Positions 35,314-43,726 of a stretch of DNA of 62,781 nt are shown here, one piece after another. The position numbers were made by a program, and so were the translations under genes. The notes below the pieces were generated by a model. The model did no database searches. It had not been told where the DNA came from and was given only the letters and a program-made list of their open reading frames with translations. The stretch's first letter is position 1. Every line of letters begins with the position of its first letter. The stretch comes from G963674685 sp964591275. GTDB lineage: Bacteria; Lernaellota; Lernaellaia; JACKCT01. The stretch lies in contig CAZQAE010000028.1 in the NCBI GenBank assembly GCA_964591275.1, positions 1 through 62,781 of the forward strand. Reading direction: 5' to 3'.

Positions 35314-35727
35314 ATGCGCGTTTTCAAGATTCTCGGTATTTTAGCGGCGTTTGTGGTTCTTTGCTCCGGATGCTCCGGCGATGAATACGATCAGGCGACT
35401 AGGGATGTCACCTATTCTGAGCACACTTCGGCCAAAGATCGGGAAGCGGCGCAATACTGCGACGTTTATGATTTTCCGATCTACGACTGCTTCGACGCCT
35501 GTCAATGCTGCTATCCTCCGGCCACGGATACCTATGACGATCATGACGAATTAGACCAATGCGTCTGGTATTGCGGCGGATTGTTGCTCAAGATCAACGA
35601 CATCGAAAGCAAGTCCAAAGCCGATATCGACAATTACAAAGAATGCGTCGTCGGCTGTTTTTCCATCTGCGAAAAGGAAGACAAGGACGTCGCTTGTTAT
35701 GATGAGTGCAAGCAGTACCTCGGATGA
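35314..35727 (+). CDS. Cys-rich small lipoprotein
   Basis: This 137-residue protein starts at ATG 35314 with GGGAG before it. The lipobox is LCSGC (Cys20), followed by the acidic SGDEYDQ. The mature part has 12 cysteines in clusters (DACQCCYPP, QCVWYCGG, CKQYLG near the end), an even number that suggests several disulphides in the periplasm. No known family is recognised. A terminator follows within 50 bp. Confidence 0.75.
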   Translation: MRVFKILGILAAFVVLCSGCSGDEYDQATRDVTYSEHTSAKDREAAQYCDVYDFPIYDCFDACQCCYPPATDTYDDHDELDQCVWYCGGLLLKINDIESKSKADIDNYKECVVGCFSICEKEDKDVACYDECKQYLG

Positions 35728-35756
35728 TTCCAACCGGTCGCGCTGAAAAAGAAATA

Positions 35757-35793
35757 ACCAACCTCTCCTTAATCGGGGAGGTTGTTTTGTTTG
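35757..35793 (+). terminator. Rho-independent terminator
   Basis: Stem 35760-35768 with 35775-35783 (9 bp with one G-T pair), 6-base loop, followed by GTTTTGTTTG. It ends transcription of the Cys-rich lipoprotein gene before mutL. Confidence 0.8.
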
Positions 35794-35886
35794 TGAGTCT
35801 CGTATTGGAATACGCGGATCCGCCCTTGACGGACCGTACCAAGGCTCACAAAAATTTTGCAAATTCACTTTCACAGACATGACATC

Positions 35887-37731
35887 ATGAAATCCGAAAT
35901 TCGCCTCCTGTCGGAAAAAGTCGCCAATATGATTTCGGCTGGCGAGGTTATCGAACGCCCCGCTTCGGTCGTGAAGGAATTGCTGGAAAACTCCCTGGAC
36001 GCCGGCGCTCATCGTATTCTTGTAGATTTGAAAGTCGGCGGTCGAAAACTGATACGCGTTGTCGATGACGGCGACGGCATGAGTCAGGACGACGCGCTTC
36101 TATCCCTCGAACGACACGCCACCAGCAAAATCCGCAACGAAACTGATTTGACCGCAGTCGCCACAATGGGTTTTCGCGGCGAGGCTCTGCCAGCCATCGC
36201 CAGCGTGGCGCGGTTGAACTTACGGACAGCGCAGCGTGAACAGGTTGGCGGTATCCGCATCCGCGTCGAGGGAGGAAAAATCCTTGAAGTTGTCGAGGAA
36301 GCTGTTGCTCCGGGAACGGAAATGGAAATCTCCGATTTATTCTTCAACACGCCGGGGCGGCGCAAGTTCATGCGCTCGCCGGAAACTGAGTTAACGCACA
36401 TTGTCGAGGCTGTCACCCGTCTAGCTCTTCCCAGGCGGGATGTCTTTTTCAGACTCCGGCAAGACTCGAAGACTCTTTTACAGGTTCCGGCGGGAGACTC
36501 TTTTCTTCGCCGGATCACCACTTTGCTCGGGTCGGACGCCTCGGCGGACCTGGTCGAATTGAGCTTCGAGGGCCGACATTTCGGTTTGACCGGATTCGTG
36601 TCCGGTCCCATGACCACGCGATCATCATCAAGCCATATGTTCGTCTATTGCAACGGACGCTTTCTTCGCGACCGCATGTTGACGCACGCCATCAATTCCG
36701 GTTATCGGGGGCACATTCTCAAAGGCCGCTACCCCGTTGTGATACTGCTGATCGATATTCCTCCCGAACTCGTGGACGTCAACGTACACCCCACGAAAAG
36801 CGAAGTGCGTTTTCGCAAACCTTCCGGAGTTTACGAGGGCATTGTCTCGGCCATCGATCAGACTTTGCGAAAGCGTTTCGGCGCTGTAGAAAGAAATCCC
36901 TTTCCGTTTCCGCTCTCGCCATCAGCGCAGGAAACATATCCGCCAACTCCGCACGACGACACCGCCCATCGCCAGAAAGAAACCCTCGATGCGATTTCCC
37001 GCTTTGGGGAAACAAGCGCCGCTTCTCTGTTTGAAAGATATCCTCTGCCCGCCACCCGGCATCTCGATCCAGTTTACGACAAGCCGGAATCGGCTGACGC
37101 TCAAAGCCCCGCTGAGCAAAATCAGTTTCCCGGCGGGGGCGCCTTTTCCCGCCTCGCCATCATCGGCCAGCTTTTCAGCAATTACATTGTGTGCGAAACC
37201 CGCGAGGGAGGCGGCAGCATGGTCCTGATCGACATGCACGCCGCGCATGAAAGAATAATTTTTGAAAAACTAAAAAAGGATTATCTTGGCTCATCCATTC
37301 CTGTGCAAGGCCAGCTCATTCCCGTCACGATGGAACTTAGACGGGCCGAAGCGGCGGCGCTAAGAAAAATCATGAGCCATCTAAAAAGCGTCGGAATCGA
37401 AGTGGAGCCTTTCGGCGGCGACACATTTCGCATTACCGGCGTGCCGACGATACTATCGACCAGCGAAGCCCAATCTGTTGTCACGCAATGCATTGATCGC
37501 TTTCTCGAAATCGGGCAGAATGCGCCGCCGGATCACATTGCCGACAACTTTCTCTCGGTTTTGGCGTGTCATTCGGCGGTTCGCTCGGGTCAGGAATTGA
37601 CCACGGCGCAGATGAGAGAAATTTTAAAAGGGCTTGATGCCGTAGACAATTCCGGCACCTGCCCGCATGGCAGACCAACGACCTGGATAACATCCATGTT
37701 GGAAATCGAAAAAAGGTTCAAGCGACGATGA
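35887..37731 (+). CDS. mutL: DNA mismatch repair protein MutL
   Basis: This 614-residue GHKL ATPase has VANMISAGEVIERPASVVKE, ENSLDAGA, DDGDGM and ATMGFRGEALPAIASV. The C-terminal domain has the endonuclease motif DMHAAHERIIFE (form DxHAAxExxxxE), ACHSAVR and CPHGRPT, so it is a nicking MutL as in bacteria lacking MutH. A variable acidic linker joins the halves. Start ATG 35887 fits the family; ATG 35857 is in frame but gives an odd extension. The stop overlaps the meaB start (ATGA). Confidence 0.97.
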   Translation: MKSEIRLLSEKVANMISAGEVIERPASVVKELLENSLDAGAHRILVDLKVGGRKLIRVVDDGDGMSQDDALLSLERHATSKIRNETDLTAVATMGFRGEALPAIASVARLNLRTAQREQVGGIRIRVEGGKILEVVEEAVAPGTEMEISDLFFNTPGRRKFMRSPETELTHIVEAVTRLALPRRDVFFRLRQDSKTLLQVPAGDSFLRRITTLLGSDASADLVELSFEGRHFGLTGFVSGPMTTRSSSSHMFVYCNGRFLRDRMLTHAINSGYRGHILKGRYPVVILLIDIPPELVDVNVHPTKSEVRFRKPSGVYEGIVSAIDQTLRKRFGAVERNPFPFPLSPSAQETYPPTPHDDTAHRQKETLDAISRFGETSAASLFERYPLPATRHLDPVYDKPESADAQSPAEQNQFPGGGAFSRLAIIGQLFSNYIVCETREGGGSMVLIDMHAAHERIIFEKLKKDYLGSSIPVQGQLIPVTMELRRAEAAALRKIMSHLKSVGIEVEPFGGDTFRITGVPTILSTSEAQSVVTQCIDRFLEIGQNAPPDHIADNFLSVLACHSAVRSGQELTTAQMREILKGLDAVDNSGTCPHGRPTTWITSMLEIEKRFKRR

Positions 37732-38693
37732 TCAACGATCTGATCAAAAGGCTTCTCGAAGGAGACAAAAAGGCCCTGGCCCGCATGATCTCACTGGTCG
37801 AAGCCCGATCCGTCGATGTCACCCGCGTGATGGCCGAAATTTTTCCCCACACGGGCCGGGCGCAGATTCTGGGTTTTACCGGGCCGCCGGGAGCCGGGAA
37901 AAGCACGCTGGTCGATAAGGTCACATCTCATTATCGCTCTTTGCACAAAAGCGTAGGCGTCATCGCCATTGATCCCAGCAGCCCTTTTTCCGGCGGCGCC
38001 TTGCTCGGCGACAGAATCCGCATGCACCGGCACGCCGGCGATCCCGATGTTTTCATACGTTCTCTTGGAACACGGGGGTCTTTCGGCGGCCTATCGCGCG
38101 CCACGCGCAGCGTCATCCGACTGATGGACGCTGCGGGCATGGACGTGATTATCGTTGAAACCGTGGGCGTTGGTCAAACCGAACTCGACATCATGAAGGT
38201 CGCGCGAACCACCATGGTTGTTTTGGTCCCGGAATCCGGCGACGTTGTGCAGACCCTCAAAGCCGGACTAACGGAAATCGCCGACATCTTCATCGTCAAC
38301 AAATCCGACCGCGACGGCGCGGATTCCATCGCCCTCGAGTTGCGCCAGATGGTGGAACTGGATCCCACCTCCCAATGGTCAGTCCCTGTGCTCTTGACGC
38401 AGGCGACCAAGAGCATCGGCGTCGATGAATTATGCCGCAATATTGATGAGCATGGCCAATTGATTGAAGGCGGTTATAAGGATAAAAGAAAATCCACATA
38501 TACTGCCGACAAGGAATTGATTGAGGTCATTTCAGGAAAAATTGAAGACGGATTAAAAAACAGCCTTAGTACAGATTCACGACTCGCACGACTTTTTCAG
38601 GATGTCCTGGCGGGCGAGCGGGATCCGTACAGCGCCGTCGGGGAGATCGTCTCCGACCAAAACATGCTGCTGGAACTTTTTGGGCAGCGCTGA
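37728..38693 (+). CDS. meaB: Methylmalonyl-CoA mutase-associated GTPase MeaB
   Basis: This 321-residue G3E-type GTPase (ArgK/MeaB) protects and reloads cobalamin in methylmalonyl-CoA mutase. Visible are Walker A TGPPGAGKSTLVDKV, the IDPSSPFSGGALLGDRIRM block, RSLGTRGSFGGLS, VETVGVGQTE and NKSD. The mutase genes are not in this window. It is coupled to mutL by a 4-bp overlap. This is the second clue to cobalamin use beside the ECF/BtuF locus. Confidence 0.96.
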   Translation: MINDLIKRLLEGDKKALARMISLVEARSVDVTRVMAEIFPHTGRAQILGFTGPPGAGKSTLVDKVTSHYRSLHKSVGVIAIDPSSPFSGGALLGDRIRMHRHAGDPDVFIRSLGTRGSFGGLSRATRSVIRLMDAAGMDVIIVETVGVGQTELDIMKVARTTMVVLVPESGDVVQTLKAGLTEIADIFIVNKSDRDGADSIALELRQMVELDPTSQWSVPVLLTQATKSIGVDELCRNIDEHGQLIEGGYKDKRKSTYTADKELIEVISGKIEDGLKNSLSTDSRLARLFQDVLAGERDPYSAVGEIVSDQNMLLELFGQR

Positions 38694-38699
38694 GAAACT

Positions 38700-40370
38700 A
38701 TGCTATTTTGCAACAATAAACCCATGAAATTCAAAAGAAATAAATTTTCAAAAAGCACGCTATTTCCATGGACGGACAAAAGCCGCGCCCTGGCGATTGT
38801 CATGATAATCTGCGTTGCATCAATCTTTTTCGCATGCGCTGAGCGCGAGGAGGATATCGACGACGATCCGGCCGATGTCAATGGTCCCATGCCCGCAAAG
38901 GATGTCGTCGTACTAACGAGTTCGAATGATGTCCAAATATCGTGGGAAATCCCGACCAAGGAAGACAGTCTGTTCAACCGGGATATCCAGGGATTTGTCA
39001 TCACGCGACATGAAGGAGAAGCCGACGAAGCACTCCCTGCCAGAACCGTCCGCTATGAAAGCGGAGATATGATAGGAAATCAGAATGTCGTGGCAATTAT
39101 TTCCGCCGAACCGACCAAGGACCAGGAAGTATTCGTCACCTGGAAAGACATCGATGTCCAGCTTGGCGTGATTTACCACTACAAAATTTTCACATACGAC
39201 GAAACGCCAAACTACTCCGATCCCTTTTCCCTGGAAGCCGCGCCGGGCTCCCTTGTGCAACCACGAACGAATCATGCACAGGTCCTTCTTGCCGATGGCC
39301 GCGTTTTGCTTTGCGGCGGAACGGGTTACGGCGGCAAACTGGACAGCGCGGAAATATTCGATCCGCAAGCCGACAGTTTTGAACTCCTCGCCGATTCCAT
39401 GAACCGACGGCGCACGGATCATACGGCAACTCTTCTTGACGACGGCACGGTTTTGATTGCCGGTGGTTTCGGTGAAGATGATGAAGATGAAGTCGAGGAT
39501 GGATTCATCGAAACTCTTCTGAGCGCCGAGATTTTCGATCCGGCAACGGGACTCTTCAGATTCCTCGATGAAGGCATGGCCATTGGGCGAGGCCGGCACA
39601 CGGCGACGCTCCTACCCGACGGAAGCGTTCTGATCGTCGGGGGCAACGACAGCGTCAACGCCTTCGATTCGGCAGAGATTTTCCATCCAGAAACTGAAAA
39701 CTTCACCGCCGTCAGCGATACGATGGCCAAAAGTCGATTCGCCCATTCAATCACATCGTTTTACACAAATCAGGAATTCAGGCTCCTTATCGCCGGCGGA
39801 TCCAACAGGCAAAAGGCGCTGGACTCCGCCACGTTTTTCAATCCCGATTCCTTTGATTTCGGACGCTTTGACCCCATTTCCGGCAGTGAGGAAGACACGC
39901 TGGCATACGGTCGCATGAATCACACGGCCACGCTGACGACGCCAGGCAATAGGATCGCCCTTATCGGCGGCTTTACCGGCGCGCCCTCTGCCGGTTTTCG
40001 AATCGCCGACATTGAATTATTCGACATTGCCGCCGGTGAGTTTTTAGAAATGAATCCGCTGGCGACTCCACGTTCTGATCATCTTTCGGCCCTGCTGAGC
40101 GACGGAACCATATTGGTCGCGGGAGGAATCGGAAACGGGCGCGTCATCCTTTCCGATTCGGAAATTTTCGATCCCGTCGCCAACATCATCTCAAGCGCTT
40201 CCCCGCTGAACCAAGCGAGGATGACGGCGAGGCTGACAACCCTGGATGACGGTCGAATTTTCGTTGCCGGCGGAAACGGCAGCGCCGATCCATACGCCCC
40301 GCATCCCATGGCAACGGCGGAAGCGTATTCGCTTTCCATGGATTCCTGGGATCTCATTCCCTCGCCCTGA
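38700..40370 (+). CDS. Kelch-repeat lipoprotein with N-terminal fibronectin-like region
   Basis: This 556-residue exported protein has a lipobox near Cys46 (FFAC) followed by acidic EREEDIDDDPAD. A beta-rich region follows (about 60-170: VVLTSSNDVQISWEIP). The rest is a series of about six Kelch/galactose-oxidase-type blades, each with a (D/E)GRVLLCGG or DGTVLIAGG strand and a SAEIFDP turn. It probably folds as a surface beta-propeller for binding; no Cu-radical catalytic residues are claimed. ATG 38700 or 38724 is the start; neither has a clear ribosome site. It lies between meaB and miaA with tight spacing. Confidence 0.85.
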   Translation: MLFCNNKPMKFKRNKFSKSTLFPWTDKSRALAIVMIICVASIFFACAEREEDIDDDPADVNGPMPAKDVVVLTSSNDVQISWEIPTKEDSLFNRDIQGFVITRHEGEADEALPARTVRYESGDMIGNQNVVAIISAEPTKDQEVFVTWKDIDVQLGVIYHYKIFTYDETPNYSDPFSLEAAPGSLVQPRTNHAQVLLADGRVLLCGGTGYGGKLDSAEIFDPQADSFELLADSMNRRRTDHTATLLDDGTVLIAGGFGEDDEDEVEDGFIETLLSAEIFDPATGLFRFLDEGMAIGRGRHTATLLPDGSVLIVGGNDSVNAFDSAEIFHPETENFTAVSDTMAKSRFAHSITSFYTNQEFRLLIAGGSNRQKALDSATFFNPDSFDFGRFDPISGSEEDTLAYGRMNHTATLTTPGNRIALIGGFTGAPSAGFRIADIELFDIAAGEFLEMNPLATPRSDHLSALLSDGTILVAGGIGNGRVILSDSEIFDPVANIISSASPLNQARMTARLTTLDDGRIFVAGGNGSADPYAPHPMATAEAYSLSMDSWDLIPSP

Positions 40371-41335
40371 TGCCAAAGATTTTGCCAAGGATCATCTGCC
40401 TCGTCGGTGAAACCGCCACGGGGAAAACGGGGATCGCCGTCAAAATCGCGGAAAGCTTTCATGGAGAAATCATCAACGCTGACTCCATGCAGGTCTATCG
40501 CGGCATGGATATCGGCGCCGCAAAACCGAGCGCCCAAGAGCAGGCGCGCGTCCCCTTTCACATTATCGACGTAGTCGAGCCCGATGATACTTTTTCGGCG
40601 GGACGATTTTTGGAAGCCGCACGCAAGGCTATTGGCGAAATATCGCAGCGAGGCCGCCTACCCGTCATCGCCGGCGGCACCGGCTTGTACGTAAAAACAT
40701 TGACGCACGGTCTTATCGATGCACCGCCCATCAACGCTGAATTGCGGGAAAAACTGCGGACCGCAGAAATCGGGAATCCGGGCTATCTCTTAAATCGAGT
40801 ACGACAAATTGATCCCGATGCAGCAGAACGTCTTTCGCCAAAAGATCATGTTCGATTAATCAGAGCCATCGAGGTGTTCGAGAGCTCCGGAATAACCTTG
40901 AGCGCCATTCAAAAACGCCACCGATTCGCCGAACGCAAATTCAATGTCCTGAAACTCGGCTTGAAACGCGACCCGAAAGATCTGGATCAACGTATCCGGC
41001 GACGGATTCAGGACATGATCGATTCCGGTTTTGAAAATGAAGTCAGACTCTTGATGGATAGAGGCATAAAATATGGCGATTCCTCCATGGCAGCCGTCGG
41101 CTATCGGGAGATGATAAAATTCATCGGTGGTGAAATAGACATGGAAACAACCGTGTCTGAAACAATCCGCGGGACGAAGCGCCTGGCCAAAAGGCAGAGA
41201 ACCTGGTTCAGGGCCGACAAAGAAATAGCATGGTTTCATATGCCGGGCGAAAAGGATAAACTGATGGACCAGATTTCCGAGTGGCTGCGCCAAAATCCTG
41301 AGACGTATGTTCAAAAGGCGGACGGCAAACCATGA
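40370..41335 (+). CDS. miaA: tRNA dimethylallyltransferase
   Basis: This 321-residue enzyme adds an isopentenyl group to A37 of tRNAs that read UNN codons. It has a slightly variant P-loop (GETATGKT for GPTASGKT), EIINADSMQVYRGMDIGAAK, HHIIDV-like FHIIDVVEPDDTFS, and AGGTGLYVKTL. The start overlaps the Kelch gene stop by one base, and the end overlaps aroA-cmk by 4 bp. The mutL-miaA neighbourhood is common, here split by meaB and the Kelch gene. Confidence 0.96.
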   Translation: MPKILPRIICLVGETATGKTGIAVKIAESFHGEIINADSMQVYRGMDIGAAKPSAQEQARVPFHIIDVVEPDDTFSAGRFLEAARKAIGEISQRGRLPVIAGGTGLYVKTLTHGLIDAPPINAELREKLRTAEIGNPGYLLNRVRQIDPDAAERLSPKDHVRLIRAIEVFESSGITLSAIQKRHRFAERKFNVLKLGLKRDPKDLDQRIRRRIQDMIDSGFENEVRLLMDRGIKYGDSSMAAVGYREMIKFIGGEIDMETTVSETIRGTKRLAKRQRTWFRADKEIAWFHMPGEKDKLMDQISEWLRQNPETYVQKADGKP

Positions 41336-43320
41336 GCAAGGTGGCTTGTTCCAAAAATTCGTTTCAGGGCAATTTGTATTTTCCGGGCGACAAGAGCATC
41401 GCGCACCGCGCCCTTATCCTCGCATCGATCACGCATGGCGTCAGCATTATCGACAATCTTCCAACAAGCGACGATGTCAATGCCACATTAGGCATCATGA
41501 GAACCCTCGGCGCGCACATCAAAAAAACCGCCGGGGGAGCCTGTCAAATCACAGGATTCGGCGACGCACCCATTGTTCCAGCCGGTCCCTTCGATTGCAG
41601 AAACTCCGGCACTACCATGCGCTTATTATGCGGTCTGCTATCAGGACTCGGCGTCGATGCAACGCTGATAGGAGACGCTTCGCTTTGCACCCGCCCCATG
41701 GAACGCGTGGCCGAACCGCTGCGCCGCATGGGCGCCGCCATTACGACCACGCAGGGTCATGCCCCAATTGTCATAAAAAAATGCTTTGGCAATCTCAAGG
41801 CCATTTCCCATGAAAGCCGCACTCCGAGTGCGCAGGTCAAAACCGCTCTCATGCTGGCGGCTCTTTTTGCCGGCGGCAAAACGACCGTGGGCGAAACGGC
41901 CATGACGAGAGATCATACCGAGCGCTTATTCGAATACCTGGGCCTGCCGATATTTCGCTCCGTTTTCGAGGCCGCGGTGACCGGTCCGGCGCTCCCGCGT
42001 CCCTTTACTCTGACCATTCCCGGCGATCCATCCTCTGCCGCATATTTCATCGCCGCCGCGTTCATCCATCAGGACGCCGTAATCCAATGCCGCAATATTC
42101 TGTACAATCCCAGGCGCCTCGGCTTTTTTAACGCCGCCAAAACGATGGGGGCTGATATCCGGTTTGATTCCCAAAAGCCCTGTGGACCCGAAAACATGGC
42201 CTCGATAACGGCGAAATCGTCAAAACTGCGTGGAATCGAAATCGGGGGTCAGCTTGCGCTCGATGCCCTTGATGAATTGCCCCTGCTGGCCGCGCTGGCG
42301 ACTTTCGCCCACGGAACGACCGTAATTCACGACGCGAGGGAATTGCGAAATAAGGAAAGCGACAGGATCGCCTCCACCGCGCGCATGATTAGATCGCTCG
42401 GCGGCGAAGTCGAGGAAATGGAAGACGGCTGGAGGATCGTCGGTCCGCAAAAGCTTCACGGCGGCGTCATCGAGCCAGCCGGCGACCATCGCATTGCCAT
42501 GACGGCGTCAATCATCGGAACGCGTATTGGCGGCGTTCATGTAAAAAACCACCACCTGGTAAAAATAAGTTATCCCGGATTTTTTGACCAAATCGAAAAA
42601 CTCGGTTTCAGCGATCAACCAATGGAGGTAGATGTGCCACACAAAAAAATTATCATCGCCATTGACGGCCCCTCCGGTTCCGGGAAAAGCACCATCAGTA
42701 AGAAACTGGCTGCGCGGCTTTCCCTGACCTACATCGATACCGGCGCCATGTACCGATGCGTCGGTCTGATGGCGAAAAAAGCTGGGCTAGAGGTCGATCA
42801 AAGTCCCGCGTTGAAAAAGCTTTTGGATACTCTGCGCATCCGTTTTTCGCAAAATGATGATCTCCAGCACGTGTACATCGGCGATGAAGACGTCACGGAA
42901 GAAATTCGTGACCATGAGATCAGCCGTTGGGCTTCTGATTTTTCCGCTCTTCCCGCAGTTCGCGAGCATCTGGTGGAAATGCAGCGACGAATGGGCCAAC
43001 AAGGCGGCGTTGTCATGGAAGGACGCGATATCGGCACAAACGTTTTCCCAAATGCTCATTTGAAGATATTTCTCACCGCCGATAAAAAAACCCGCGCCAG
43101 ACGAAGAATGAACGAACTGATTTCAAAGGGCCATGACGTCAAATTTGAAACGATTTTAGCCGATCAACACACGAGAGATGATAAGGACGCCAATCGGGCG
43201 CTTAATCCGCTGGTGCAGGCTTCTGACGCCATCGCCCTGGATACGACAGACTTGAGCATCCAAGAGGTCGTTTTACAAATAGCGGACAAAGCGACATCCA
43301 TGCGAAAATACTTGACCTAA
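41332..43320 (+). CDS. aroA-cmk: Fused EPSP synthase / cytidylate kinase
   Basis: One open frame of 662 residues holds both enzymes. Residues 1-425 are 3-phosphoshikimate 1-carboxyvinyltransferase: GDKSIAHRALILASI, FDCRNSGTTMRLL, LDALDELPLLAALA, RNKESDRI and GDHRIAMT. From about 435 a cytidylate kinase follows: P-loop GPSGSGKST, YIDTGAMYR, MEGRDIGTNVFPNA. Fused AroA-Cmk proteins are known in some proteobacteria. There is no stop or internal start site needed between the parts. The fusion links aromatic amino-acid and pyrimidine synthesis only by expression, not by chemistry. Confidence 0.95.
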   Translation: MSKVACSKNSFQGNLYFPGDKSIAHRALILASITHGVSIIDNLPTSDDVNATLGIMRTLGAHIKKTAGGACQITGFGDAPIVPAGPFDCRNSGTTMRLLCGLLSGLGVDATLIGDASLCTRPMERVAEPLRRMGAAITTTQGHAPIVIKKCFGNLKAISHESRTPSAQVKTALMLAALFAGGKTTVGETAMTRDHTERLFEYLGLPIFRSVFEAAVTGPALPRPFTLTIPGDPSSAAYFIAAAFIHQDAVIQCRNILYNPRRLGFFNAAKTMGADIRFDSQKPCGPENMASITAKSSKLRGIEIGGQLALDALDELPLLAALATFAHGTTVIHDARELRNKESDRIASTARMIRSLGGEVEEMEDGWRIVGPQKLHGGVIEPAGDHRIAMTASIIGTRIGGVHVKNHHLVKISYPGFFDQIEKLGFSDQPMEVDVPHKKIIIAIDGPSGSGKSTISKKLAARLSLTYIDTGAMYRCVGLMAKKAGLEVDQSPALKKLLDTLRIRFSQNDDLQHVYIGDEDVTEEIRDHEISRWASDFSALPAVREHLVEMQRRMGQQGGVVMEGRDIGTNVFPNAHLKIFLTADKKTRARRRMNELISKGHDVKFETILADQHTRDDKDANRALNPLVQASDAIALDTTDLSIQEVVLQIADKATSMRKYLT

Positions 43321-43405
43321 TCAACGTATTTTGATATTGACCGCAGCTTGACCGTGGTGGTCGATGGTTCTTTTACATCTTGGAATCATATGAACGCGAA
43401 AGTAT

Positions 43406-43481
43406 AGGCGCGTAGCTCAGTTTTGGTTAGAGCGCTACGTTGACATCGTAGAAGTCGGCGGTTCGAGTCCGCCCGTGCCTA
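43406..43481 (+). tRNA. tRNA-Val (GAC anticodon)
   Basis: A full cloverleaf is seen. The acceptor stem is AGGCGCG with CGTGCCT (A1-U72 first pair, one G-U pair), the D arm is GCTC/GAGC, and the anticodon arm is CTACG-TTGACAT-CGTAG with anticodon GAC. The variable loop is AAGTC, the T arm is GGCGG-TTCGAGT-CCGCC, and the discriminator is A. CCA is not encoded. It lies between aroA-cmk and thrS. Confidence 0.95.
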
Positions 43482-43726
43482 TCACCTTTATGCAATGGCG
43501 GTCCATACGGGATCGTCCGATGGTGCGAAGGAAATATTCAATCCTCATCAAGCCCTTTCCATGGGCTTATGAAATCGCATCCCCTCATACCCTTTTCTTT
43601 ATCAAGGGATTGCCTGGGTCGAGCGTTTGAGTCCAAAGATGAAAGACTGTTTGCATTAAAATTTTCGCGCATTCCAAGGATTATTCCTGCGAATGCTAAT
43701 ATTTTGGTAGAAATACCGGAGGTATC

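Noticed and set aside
43482..43726. Possible T-box or attenuator before thrS
   Set aside because: No T-box motif and no terminator hairpin with T-run; only a weak 6-bp stem near 43551-43570.
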